A DNA stretch of 6,327 bases, from NCBI GenBank assembly GCA_013389125.1, contig JACADX010000032.1, positions 1 through 6,327 on the forward strand. The letters run 5' to 3'. Positions 1 to 6,327 of this stretch are shown in pieces. Below the pieces are notes generated by a model. It saw nothing but the letters and a program-made list of their open reading frames with translations, was not told the DNA's origin and did not search any database. The DNA comes from Parvularculaceae bacterium. Lineage in GTDB: Bacteria > Pseudomonadota > Alphaproteobacteria > Caulobacterales > Parvularculaceae. The translations under genes and the position numbers were made by a program. Position 1 is the first letter of the stretch. Every line of letters starts with the position of its first letter.

Positions 1-1401
1 ACGCGCGGAACCGTGTCGATTTATGCGCCGCGGGACAAGGCGGCGGACCTGAAGCTGAAGCTCGCCGGCGACGGCTTTGTCGTGCGGTCAAAAAGCGTCG
101 GTTACGAAATCTTCGACGATCAGGACGCGCTCGGAACGACGTCGTTTCAGCAGAACATCAATCGCCTTCGGGCGCTTGAGGGCGAAATCGCCCGCACAAT
201 TTCGACGATTGCGGGCGTCCGCTCCGCGCGCGTCCATCTCGTGCTGCCGGAACGCGAGCTCTTCGCACGCGAAGCGCAAGAGGCGACGGCCTCGATCGTC
301 GTCGACGCCCCGGCCGGCCTCGACAAGCGCTCCGTGCGCGCGATCGTCAATTTCGCCGCGTCGGCGACGCCGGGTCTGTCGCCGGCGCGGGTGACGGTGC
401 TCGATTCCGCCGGCGACCTCCTCGCTTCCGGCCAGGAGGGCGACGATCCGCTCGCCGCCTCCGGCGGGGTCGATGAGCGCATCGCGGCGACCGAGGCGCG
501 CATCAGGCGGACTGTCGAGGACATCGTCGGACGCATCGTCGGACCGGAAAATCTCCGGGTGCAGGTTGCGGCCGATCTTGACTTCAGCCGCGTCACCGAG
601 ACGGCGAACATCATCGATCCGGACAGTCAGACGGTCCTTTCCGCGTCGACGGTTGAGGATTCGTCCAACGCCAACGATCCGGCGCTGACGCGCGGCGTGA
701 CGGTCGCGAACCAATTGCCCGAGGCGGCCGTCGTCGATCCGCAGGCGATCGCGTCGGCGACGTCTTCCGCCCGCAGGACCGAGGAGACGACGAATTATGA
801 AATGACGCGCACCGTTCGCAACGAGGTTCGGGAAATGGGCGGGATAAAGCGCCTGTCCGTCGCGGTCGCGCTCAATCTCGCGACGACGACCGGCGCCGGC
901 GGCGCGCTTATACCCGCCCCGCGCACCGAAGAAGAACTTGCGCGGATCGAAACGCTGGTGAGATCCGCCGTCGGCTACAACGCCGCGCGCGGCGATCAGA
1001 TCGACGTCGTGGAGACAGCGTTCAAGCCGGCGAACGCCGAACCGGAAGGCTCGCCGGCGGCGGCGGGCGCCGCTCCCGATCCGGCGCTGGTCATGCGCGG
1101 CGTTGAAATCGCCGCCCTCGCCCTCGTCGCGCTTGCGTTCATCGCTTTCGTTCTCCGGCCGTTGTTGTCGGGCGCGCCATCGCCCGCATCCGCATCGGCC
1201 GCGCCGGCTCAAGGTCGTGAAATCGCGTCCGGACAGGCGCAGGCGGCGCTGCCGCCGCCGGCCGGCGGCCTTGAGAACCTCATCGAGCTCGCGGACGGCA
1301 AGGTCAAAGCGTCCTCAATGAAACGGGTGGCTGACGTCGTGAAGGCGCATTCGACCGAATCCGCCGGCATTCTCAAGAGCTGGATCAGGCAGGCGTCATG
1401 A
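1..1401 (+). CDS. fliF: Flagellar MS-ring protein FliF (5' partial)
   Basis: FliF is the inner-membrane protein that forms the MS ring, the base on which rotor and export gate assemble. The reading frame is open from base 1 and gives 466 residues before TGA. The GTG at 13 is not the real start, because homology continues upstream of it. Judged from family length (roughly 530-560 residues), the first transmembrane helix and the beginning of the first ring-building domain are missing. Visible parts, in window residues: the end of the first ring-building domain with the conserved SFQQNINRLRALEGEIARTI stretch (about 48-67) and the VRSARVHLVLPE motif (about 73-84); the YscJ/FliF C-terminal region with NYEMTRTVRNEV (about 265-276); a Pro/Ala-rich linker; a second transmembrane helix (about 362-388); and a cytoplasmic tail ending VVKAHSTESAGILKSWIRQ, the part that in this family binds the N-terminal domain of FliG. 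Its stop overlaps the fliG start by four bases. Confidence 0.97.
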   Translation, partial: TRGTVSIYAPRDKAADLKLKLAGDGFVVRSKSVGYEIFDDQDALGTTSFQQNINRLRALEGEIARTISTIAGVRSARVHLVLPERELFAREAQEATASIVVDAPAGLDKRSVRAIVNFAASATPGLSPARVTVLDSAGDLLASGQEGDDPLAASGGVDERIAATEARIRRTVEDIVGRIVGPENLRVQVAADLDFSRVTETANIIDPDSQTVLSASTVEDSSNANDPALTRGVTVANQLPEAAVVDPQAIASATSSARRTEETTNYEMTRTVRNEVREMGGIKRLSVAVALNLATTTGAGGALIPAPRTEEELARIETLVRSAVGYNAARGDQIDVVETAFKPANAEPEGSPAAAGAAPDPALVMRGVEIAALALVALAFIAFVLRPLLSGAPSPASASAAPAQGREIASGQAQAALPPPAGGLENLIELADGKVKASSMKRVADVVKAHSTESAGILKSWIRQAS

Positions 1402-2417
1402 CAGCGAAGACGGTTCAGTCGGCGGACGATCTGACCGGCGCTGAGCGCGCCGCCGTCGTTATGCTCGCGCTCGGCGAGGAAGCGTCGAAGCCGCTCTGGG
1501 CGGCCTTCGACGAGGACGAGCTTCGCGAAGTGACGCGAGCGATTTCAAAGCTCGGCTCCGTCGCCTCGGAGGTCGTCGAGAGCCTTCTTTATGATTTCGT
1601 CATGAATCTTTCGTCGACAGGCGCAATTTCAGGATCAGCGGCGTCCGCGCAGCGGCTGCTTCGCAATGTCCTTCCGGCGGACAAGGCGGAGTCGATTCTC
1701 GAAGACATCAAGGGCCCCGCCGGAAAGACGATGTGGGACAAGCTCGCCAACGTGAACGAGCGCGTGCTTTCCGGCTATCTTCGCAATGAGCATCCCCAGA
1801 CCGTGGCCGTAATCCTCTCTCGCATCCGTCCGGATCACGCCGCGCGAGTATTGAGCGCGCTTCCGGCGCTCTTCGCCGAAGAGGTCATCGGGAGAATGCT
1901 CAATCTCGGACCGGTCCAGAAGGAAGTCCTCGACCAGATCGAGATGACTTTGCGCACGGAGTTTATGGCCGCTCTCTCGCGCGGCGCGGATCGCGACCCT
2001 TATGAAGCGATGGCGGAGATTTTCAACAATCTCGACCGTTCCGCCGAGCGACGCTTCCTCGAAGCGCTCGACATGAAGAATCCGAGCGCGGCGGAACGAA
2101 TCCGCTCCTTAATGTTCGTATTTGAAGACCTCCTGCGCCTTGACGCGCAGGACATGCAAAAGCTCCTGCGCCACATTGACAAGACGGACCTCGCAATTGC
2201 GCTGAAAGGCGCCGAGGCGAACATCTCGTCGCATTTCTTCGCCAACATGTCCGAGCGGGCGTCAAGCATTCTCCGCGACGATATTGAAATCATGGGTCCG
2301 CTCCGCATCAAGGAAATCGACCAGGCGCAAAGAAAGATCGTCGATGCCGCAAAACGACTCGCGGACGACGGCGAGATCATCCTTTCAAAATCGGACATTG
2401 AGGAGCTTGTCTACTGA
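1398..2417 (+). CDS. fliG: Flagellar motor switch protein FliG
   Basis: FliG is the rotor protein that sits on the cytoplasmic face of the MS ring and interacts with the stator to produce torque. At 339 residues it is full length for the family. The N-terminal FliF-binding domain begins with LTGAERAAVVMLALG (residues 12-26). The middle domain carries the EHPQ motif (131-134) that contacts FliM. The C-terminal domain has MFVF (239-242) and the torque helix. Aligned by eye with E. coli FliG, the torque-helix charges K264, R281, D288, D289 and R297 correspond here to K270, R287, D294, D295 and R303, so all are kept. The ATG overlaps the fliF TGA as ATGA, and only a weak AGG-rich ribosome site (1387-1393, spaced 4) precedes it, so translation is probably coupled to fliF. 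The stop overlaps the next start as TGATG. Confidence 0.98.
   Translation: MTAKTVQSADDLTGAERAAVVMLALGEEASKPLWAAFDEDELREVTRAISKLGSVASEVVESLLYDFVMNLSSTGAISGSAASAQRLLRNVLPADKAESILEDIKGPAGKTMWDKLANVNERVLSGYLRNEHPQTVAVILSRIRPDHAARVLSALPALFAEEVIGRMLNLGPVQKEVLDQIEMTLRTEFMAALSRGADRDPYEAMAEIFNNLDRSAERRFLEALDMKNPSAAERIRSLMFVFEDLLRLDAQDMQKLLRHIDKTDLAIALKGAEANISSHFFANMSERASSILRDDIEIMGPLRIKEIDQAQRKIVDAAKRLADDGEIILSKSDIEELVY
2400..2405 (+). promoter_or_regulatory. Ribosome-binding site of fliH
   Basis: GAGGAG lies inside the last codons of fliG, 11 bases before the ATG at 2417. It supports that ATG as the fliH start even though the gene begins on the last base of the fliG stop codon. Spacing is slightly long, so coupling to fliG termination may also help. 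Confidence 0.6.
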
Positions 2418-3025
2418 TGACCGGACGACGCCCCTTCGCTTTCGCGGATTTCCGCAGCGCCGACAAGTCGGCGGCCGCTGCGCGCGACGCAAGGGCGTAT
2501 TCCGCCGACGACATCGCGGACGCGCGCGCCGAAGGCGTCGCCGAGGGCCGGCGTCTTGCAATGGAGTCGATCGCGGCGGACGAAGCGGTTGCTCTGGATC
2601 GCATCGCCCTCGCCCTTGAGGCGAACCGCCGCGGCTTCGAGAACCGCCTTGCGGAAATCCGCGCCGAAACGCTGGCCGCCGCGCGCATTCTCTTCGAGAC
2701 TTTCGGCGAAGAGCTTGCCGCCGCGCGCGAGGTTGAAATCGCCGAAAGCTTCCTGCGCCGCCTCACGGAGAACTCCGAGGATCGTCGCGACGTCGCGATG
2801 TTTCTCAATTCGCGCAGCCTCGCGCGCCTTCGACCGCGCCTTGAGGCGACGCTCGATCGTCGCGGCTTGGCGGAATTCGTGACCCTTGCTGACGACGAGG
2901 CGCTAGAGCCCGGCGAGGTCCGGCTCGAATGGCGCGGCGGATCGGCGAAGCGCACGCGCGCCGAAATCGCCGCCGCCGTTTCGGCCGTCTTCAATCCCCT
3001 TTCAGACACGGAGCCTTCCCGATGA
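2417..3025 (+). CDS. fliH: Flagellar export stator FliH (FlbE-like)
   Basis: This 202-residue protein is the FliH-family regulator that binds the FliI ATPase and anchors it at the C-ring through FliN. In Caulobacter the gene in this place was first named flbE. Evidence is a mixture of position between fliG and fliN and weak but recognisable sequence features. These are an N-terminal RPFAFADF stretch (5-12) like the aromatic-rich N termini of alphaproteobacterial FliH, a DARAEGVAEGR segment with small-residue spacing (35-45), a long Ala/Arg/Glu-rich helix (about 46-115) likely to form a coiled coil, and a C-terminal domain with ALEPGEVRLEWRGG (162-175), typical of the FliH/YscL/V-type ATPase subunit E fold. 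The family diverges fast, so per-residue matches are limited. Its ATG uses the last base of the fliG TGA, and its TGA overlaps fliN by four bases. The fliI ATPase gene does not follow it here, unlike in enterobacteria. Confidence 0.88.
   Translation: MTGRRPFAFADFRSADKSAAAARDARAYSADDIADARAEGVAEGRRLAMESIAADEAVALDRIALALEANRRGFENRLAEIRAETLAAARILFETFGEELAAAREVEIAESFLRRLTENSEDRRDVAMFLNSRSLARLRPRLEATLDRRGLAEFVTLADDEALEPGEVRLEWRGGSAKRTRAEIAAAVSAVFNPLSDTEPSR
3010..3013 (+). promoter_or_regulatory. Ribosome-binding site of fliN
   Basis: GGAG lies in the last codons of fliH, 8 bases before the ATG at 3022. It decides the fliN start in favour of 3022 rather than the in-frame ATG at 2929, which would add 31 mostly Arg-rich residues with no family likeness and would overlap fliH by almost 100 bases. 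Confidence 0.6.
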
Positions 3026-3336
3026 GCGCGCTCGAAAAACCCAAGGACATTTTGCGGCCGCTCGCGGACGAAGACGACGGCGCGCGCCGTCGTCCCGCGC
3101 TTGAGAGCGTTTACGAAATTCCCGTGCGGCTGACCGCGGTGCTCGGCAAAACGCGCCTTAGCATCGCGGAACTCATGAAACTCGACGCCGGATCAATCAT
3201 TGAACTCGACCGCCGCGTCGGCGAAGCGATCGATCTTTACGTCAATGACAGGCTGATCGCGCGCGGCGAACTCGTCATGGTCGACGGCGCGCTCGGCGTC
3301 ACGATGACGGAAGTCGTCAAGGAATCGGAGGTCTAG
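3022..3336 (+). CDS. fliN: Flagellar motor switch protein FliN
   Basis: FliN forms the lower part of the C-ring and is the docking point for FliH-FliI. The product is 104 residues, normal for alphaproteobacterial FliN. After a short charged, variable N terminus (1-28), the SpoA/SurfaceAntigen-presentation domain runs from about 29 to 101. It shows the family pattern: YEIPVRLTAVLGKTRLSIAEL (31-51), the LDAGSIIELDR turn (54-64), then VNDRLIARGELVMVDGALGVTMTEV (74-98). The start at 3022 is preferred because of its GGAG site, the ATGA overlap with fliH, and normal length. FliM, which pairs with FliN, is not encoded in the window. The gene ends in TAG, four bases before flbD. Confidence 0.96.
   Translation: MSALEKPKDILRPLADEDDGARRRPALESVYEIPVRLTAVLGKTRLSIAELMKLDAGSIIELDRRVGEAIDLYVNDRLIARGELVMVDGALGVTMTEVVKESEV
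3327..3332 (+). promoter_or_regulatory. Ribosome-binding site of flbD
   Basis: GGAGGT sits 8 bases before the ATG at 3341, in the last codons of fliN. It is the strongest Shine-Dalgarno match in the window, suggesting that the regulator is translated on its own account and not only through coupling. Confidence 0.75.
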
Positions 3337-3340
3337 GCCT

Positions 3341-4681
3341 ATGCGGCTTCTTATCGTCGGCGGTTTGTCCGGCCAGCTGTCCGCCGCGGCGAAAATCGCC
3401 ATGGACAAGGGGGCGCGGGTCGCGTTCTCCGCCGACGTCGACGCCGCGCTTTCGGCGCTCCGCAAGGGACAGGGCGCCGACGTCCTCATGGTCGACGTGC
3501 GCCAGGACATCGCGCGGCTGATCCGCGCGCTCGACGAGGAACGCATCGCCGCGCCCGTTATCGCTTGCGGCGTCAAGACAGACGCCGACGCCGCCGTCGC
3601 GGCGATCCGCGCGGGCGCCAAGGAATTCATTCCGCTGCCGCCTGACGCGCTCTTGATCGCCGCCGTTCTCGAAGCCGTCGCGGAAGAATCGAGCGATCTC
3701 ATCGCCGTCGATCCCGCGATGAAAAAGGTCATCGCCCTCGCCGATCAGGTCGCCGCGTCCGAGGCCTCCATTCTCATCACCGGCGAATCGGGCGTCGGCA
3801 AGGAAGTCATCGCCAAATATGTTCACTCCAAATCGCGGCGCGCCGGCCGGCCGCTGATTTCAATCAATTGCGCCGCGATTCCGGAAAACCTCCTCGAATC
3901 CGAGCTCTTCGGGCACGAAAAGGGCGCCTTCACAGGCGCCGTCGCGCGCCGCATCGGCAAGTTTGAAGAAGCCGACGGCGGCACGATCCTCCTCGACGAA
4001 ATATCCGAGATGGACGTTCGCTTGCAGGCCAAGCTCCTGCGCGTCCTTCAAGAACGGGTCATCGATCGCGTCGGCGGGACAAAGCCCGTAAAGATCGATA
4101 TCCGCGTCCTCGCGACGTCGAATAGAAATCTCGTGGAGGAAGTGAGAAGGGGAACGTTTCGCGAGGACCTCCTTTTCCGCCTCAATGTCGTCAATCTCTG
4201 CGTGCCGCCGCTGCGCGACCGTCCCGCCGACGTTCTCGCGCTCGCAGAGCACTTTACGAAGAAATACGCCGCGCTGAACGGCGTCGCGCACCGGCCGCTT
4301 TCCGAAGCGGCGCGGCTTGCGATCGCCGGGGCGAAGTGGCCCGGCAACGTCCGCGAGATCGAGAACGCCATGCACCGGGCGGTCCTGCTCGCGGTCGGCG
4401 ATGAAATCGATCGCGACGCCATTCGGCTGCCTGACGGCTCGGGTCTTCAGCAAAAAGCGCCGCCGGAGGACGCCGCGCCGGGCGGACCGCTCGTCGGCAG
4501 GACGGTCGCCGAGGTCGAGCAGGCGCTCATCCTGCAAACGCTCGACCATTGTTTCGGCAATCGCACGCATGCGGCGACAATCCTCGGCATCTCGATCAGG
4601 ACGCTTCGAAACAAGCTGAAGCAGTACGCCGTCGAAGGCGTCGCCGTGCCGCCGCCGGCGGCGGAACGCGCGAGCGCCTAG
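3341..4681 (+). CDS. flbD: Sigma-54-dependent flagellar activator FlbD
   Basis: FlbD is an enhancer-binding protein that drives sigma-54 promoters of later flagellar genes; in Caulobacter it also represses the early fliF promoter and is controlled by FliX. The 446-residue product has three domains. Residues 1-115 have a receiver fold, but with degenerate active site: by eye against NtrC the acidic pair becomes G7-G8, the switch Thr becomes G77 and the conserved Lys becomes L99, while the phosphoacceptor Asp position is kept as D52. The AAA+ domain (about 120-360) is complete: Walker A GESGVGKE (148-155), the sigma-54-contacting GAFTGA loop (195-200), Walker B GTILLDE (214-220), the FREDLLFRLNV arginine region (273-283) and WPGNVREIEN (333-342). 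A Fis-type helix-turn-helix lies at about 405-429 (GNRTHAATILGISIRTLRNK). The closest known relative from memory is Caulobacter FlbD, which shares the domain order, the degenerate receiver and the C-terminal VPPP. Confidence 0.97.
   Translation: MRLLIVGGLSGQLSAAAKIAMDKGARVAFSADVDAALSALRKGQGADVLMVDVRQDIARLIRALDEERIAAPVIACGVKTDADAAVAAIRAGAKEFIPLPPDALLIAAVLEAVAEESSDLIAVDPAMKKVIALADQVAASEASILITGESGVGKEVIAKYVHSKSRRAGRPLISINCAAIPENLLESELFGHEKGAFTGAVARRIGKFEEADGGTILLDEISEMDVRLQAKLLRVLQERVIDRVGGTKPVKIDIRVLATSNRNLVEEVRRGTFREDLLFRLNVVNLCVPPLRDRPADVLALAEHFTKKYAALNGVAHRPLSEAARLAIAGAKWPGNVREIENAMHRAVLLAVGDEIDRDAIRLPDGSGLQQKAPPEDAAPGGPLVGRTVAEVEQALILQTLDHCFGNRTHAATILGISIRTLRNKLKQYAVEGVAVPPPAAERASA
4649..4664 (+). 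repeat. Perfect 16-base GC palindrome at the end of flbD
   Basis: CCGCCGCC followed directly by GGCGGCGG; folded with a four-base loop it gives a six-pair all-GC stem. It lies within flbD codons (PPPAAE region), 20 bases before the flhA start. There is no following T run, so it is not a convincing intrinsic terminator. It could weaken ribosome loading on flhA in RNA that is not being translated, but it may equally be a by-product of Pro and Ala codons in GC-rich DNA. Confidence 0.35.
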
Positions 4682-4684
4682 GCG

Positions 4685-6327
4685 ATGGCTGGCGAAACGG
4701 CGACGACACTCCGCAGCCTCCTCTCGCCGGCGTCATTGAAGACGCTCGCGCGGAGCGACACCCTGTTCGCGGCGGCGATCGTATCGATGCTGGCGCTTCT
4801 CGTGCTGCCGGTTCCGAAGTTTCTTCTCGACCTCTTGCTTGCGATGTCGATCACGCTGTCGGTTACGGTGCTGATGACGGCGCTGTTCACGAGGAAAGCG
4901 CTCGAATTCTCGACGTTTCCCGCGATACTCCTCATCTCGACGCTGTTCAGGCTCGGCCTAAACGTCGCCTCGACGCGGCTCATTCTCGCCGACGGCCATG
5001 AAGGGCCGGACGCCGCAGGTCACGTCATCGAGGCGTTCGGCGGCTATGTGATGCAGGGCAATTTCGTCATTGGAATCATCGTCTTCGTTATTCTCATCAT
5101 CGTCAATTTCGTCGTCATCACGCGCGGCTCCGGCCGCATCGCGGAAGTCGCGGCGCGGTTCTCGCTCGATGCGATGCCCGGCAAGCAGATGGCGATCGAC
5201 GCCGACCTTTCTTCCGGTCTCATCGACGAGGGTGAGGCGAGAGCGCGGCGAAAGCAGCTTGAAGATGAATCGAATTTTTACGGCGCGATGGACGGCGCCT
5301 CGAAATATGTTCGCGGCGACGCAATCGCCGGCCTTCTCATCACGCTGGTCAACATCGTCGGCGGAATCCTTGTCGGCGTCCTTCAGAACGGGCTGACGCT
5401 CGGCGAAGCGGGCGAAACCTACACGCTCTTGACCGTCGGCGACGGCCTTGTGAGCCAGATCCCGGCGCTGATCGTGTCGGTCGCCGCCGGTCTTCTCGTG
5501 TCGAAGGCCGGCGTCGACGGCTCGGCCGACAAGGCGCTCGGCGCGCAATTCGGCGCCTATCCGAAGGCCCTCGGACTCGTGTCAGCCGTGCTTGCCGTCT
5601 TCGCGATCCTCCCGGGCATGCCGTTCGTTCCTTTCGTGGGAATCGCTTTCGCGGTCGGCGGCGCGGCGCTCGCCTTGACGAGACGCCGCAAGGCGGAGGC
5701 CGCTTCCGAAGCGAAGAAAGCCCAGTCGAGCATTCGTCAGAAAACCGAGGACGATCCCGCATCAATGCTGGCGATGGATGAACTCCGAGTCGAGCTCGGT
5801 TACGGCCTCCTGCCTCTGATCGCCGACGGCGCGGGCCCGAAACTGACGGATCAGATCAAGGCGCTACGTCGCGCGATCGCGCAGGAAATCGGCTTTGTGA
5901 CCCCGCCGGTCAGAATCCTCGACAACATGCAGCTCGCGCCGAACGACTATGCGATCAGGGTCAAAGAGCAGGAAGCGGGCCGCGGCGCCGTCCGCCCGGG
6001 GCAGTATCTTGTCATGGACCCGAACGGGCGAAGGCTTGACCTCGTCGGCGAGCCGACCAAGGAACCCGCCTTCGGGCTTGACGCCATGTGGATCGACGAA
6101 AGCCAGCGGCAGACAGCGGCGCTCCGAGGTCTCACGGTCGTCGACGCGGCGACCGTGCTGACGACGCACCTCACCGAAATCATCCGCGCCGAGGCGCCGA
6201 CGCTTCTCTCCTATGCGGAGACGAAGAAGCTTCTTGACGCGCTTCCCGACAAGCACCGCCAGCTTGTCTCGGACCTTGTGCCCTCAACGGTCTCGCTTTC
6301 GACAATACAGCGCGTGCTGCAGGCGCT
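4685..6327 (+). CDS. flhA: Flagellar export-gate protein FlhA (3' partial)
   Basis: FlhA is the large inner-membrane subunit of the flagellar type III export gate; it sits within the MS ring and its cytoplasmic domain binds substrates and chaperones. The window holds 547 codons plus two bases, so about 150 C-terminal residues of the usual ~700 are missing. The N-terminal half shows eight likely membrane helices (about 24-42, 46-68, 77-99, 125-146, 212-233, 251-273, 293-312, 313-332). The FHIPEP family signature spans R151 to D174, including ARFSLDAMPGKQMAID. The conserved VRGDAIAG follows, with D212 matching the export-essential D208 of Salmonella FlhA. A charged linker (333-360) leads into the first parts of the cytoplasmic domain. 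The start at 4685 is the first possible ATG, because the flbD TAG lies one codon upstream in the same frame. No good ribosome site precedes it, so reinitiation after flbD is likely. Confidence 0.97.
   Translation, partial: MAGETATTLRSLLSPASLKTLARSDTLFAAAIVSMLALLVLPVPKFLLDLLLAMSITLSVTVLMTALFTRKALEFSTFPAILLISTLFRLGLNVASTRLILADGHEGPDAAGHVIEAFGGYVMQGNFVIGIIVFVILIIVNFVVITRGSGRIAEVAARFSLDAMPGKQMAIDADLSSGLIDEGEARARRKQLEDESNFYGAMDGASKYVRGDAIAGLLITLVNIVGGILVGVLQNGLTLGEAGETYTLLTVGDGLVSQIPALIVSVAAGLLVSKAGVDGSADKALGAQFGAYPKALGLVSAVLAVFAILPGMPFVPFVGIAFAVGGAALALTRRRKAEAASEAKKAQSSIRQKTEDDPASMLAMDELRVELGYGLLPLIADGAGPKLTDQIKALRRAIAQEIGFVTPPVRILDNMQLAPNDYAIRVKEQEAGRGAVRPGQYLVMDPNGRRLDLVGEPTKEPAFGLDAMWIDESQRQTAALRGLTVVDAATVLTTHLTEIIRAEAPTLLSYAETKKLLDALPDKHRQLVSDLVPSTVSLSTIQRVLQA

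Noticed and set aside
13..15. GTG as the true start of fliF
   Set aside because: The frame is open to base 1, FliF homology continues through the preceding codons, and the first transmembrane helix expected in FliF would be missing.
88..1212. Long antisense open frame (374 codons) opposite fliF
   Set aside because: Its product is Arg/Gly/Asp-rich with no domain likeness, and it lies wholly opposite a well-conserved fliF. Such frames are common opposite GC-rich genes with strong third-position bias.
1254..1269. Perfect 16-base palindrome in the fliF linker region
   Set aside because: It falls in Pro/Ala/Gly codons of a low-complexity linker in GC-rich DNA, far from a gene end, with no T run; chance is the simplest explanation.
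2867..2889. TTGGC ... CTTGC pair in fliH resembling a sigma-54 promoter ahead of fliN/flbD
   Set aside because: The GG and GC elements are 17 bases apart rather than the required 10, and the flanking bases do not fit the consensus.
2929..3021. Possible upstream start for fliN giving a 135-residue protein
   Set aside because: The added 31 residues are the Arg-rich alternative reading of the fliH end. The ATG at 3022 has a GGAG at proper spacing, an ATGA overlap with fliH and gives the normal FliN length.
3923..3940. Inverted/direct repeat GGCGCC-TTCACA-GGCGCC inside flbD
   Set aside because: These are exactly the codons of the GAFTGA motif, in which Gly-Ala occurs twice; the repeat is explained by the protein and not by an operator.
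3860..4570. Antisense open frame (236 codons) opposite flbD, and others at 3193-3732, 3317-3826 and 4958-5548
   Set aside because: All are opposite confidently identified genes, have low-complexity Arg/Asp/Ala-rich translations, and show no family features or plausible ribosome sites.

Overview
The window is a gene-dense, GC-rich piece of a flagellar biogenesis operon, entirely on the + strand, from what is almost certainly an alphaproteobacterium. The order fliF-fliG-fliH(flbE)-fliN-flbD-flhA, the presence of FlbD, and the close likeness of the FlbD sequence to the Caulobacter protein all point that way. The lineage is FlbD-using (Caulobacterales, Rhodospirillales or a Hyphomicrobiales methylotroph type). 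It is not the Rhizobium/Sinorhizobium type, which lacks FlbD and uses VisN/VisR with a different gene order. Genus cannot be decided from this sequence alone.

Layout: fliF (1-1401, 5' end cut off by the window edge), fliG (1398-2417), fliH (2417-3025), fliN (3022-3336), flbD (3341-4681) and flhA (4685-6327, 3' end cut off by the window edge). The genes overlap by 4, 1 and 4 bases (fliF/fliG, fliG/fliH, fliH/fliN). They are then separated by 4 bases (fliN/flbD) and 3 bases (flbD/flhA). There is no intergenic space for an internal promoter or terminator, so this reads as one co-transcribed, translationally coupled unit. The operon promoter must lie upstream of position 1.

How the genes work together: FliF forms the MS ring in the inner membrane. 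FliG and FliN are the rotor/switch (C-ring) proteins built beneath it. FliH is the stator/regulator of the FliI export ATPase that docks on the C-ring through FliN. FlhA is the export-gate protein that sits inside the MS ring. FlbD is the sigma-54-dependent activator that, in Caulobacter, turns on later flagellar genes once this early structure is built, so the operon couples construction of the basal body to the next regulatory step. The switch protein FliM, the ATPase FliI and the FlbD partner FliX are not in the window.

No RNA genes, mobile elements, CRISPR arrays or foreign-looking islands were seen. I found no undescribed system. The points worth a second look are the degenerate receiver domain of FlbD, the in-frame TAG-GCG-ATG junction between flbD and flhA with no clear ribosome-binding site, and a perfect GC-rich palindrome just before that junction.
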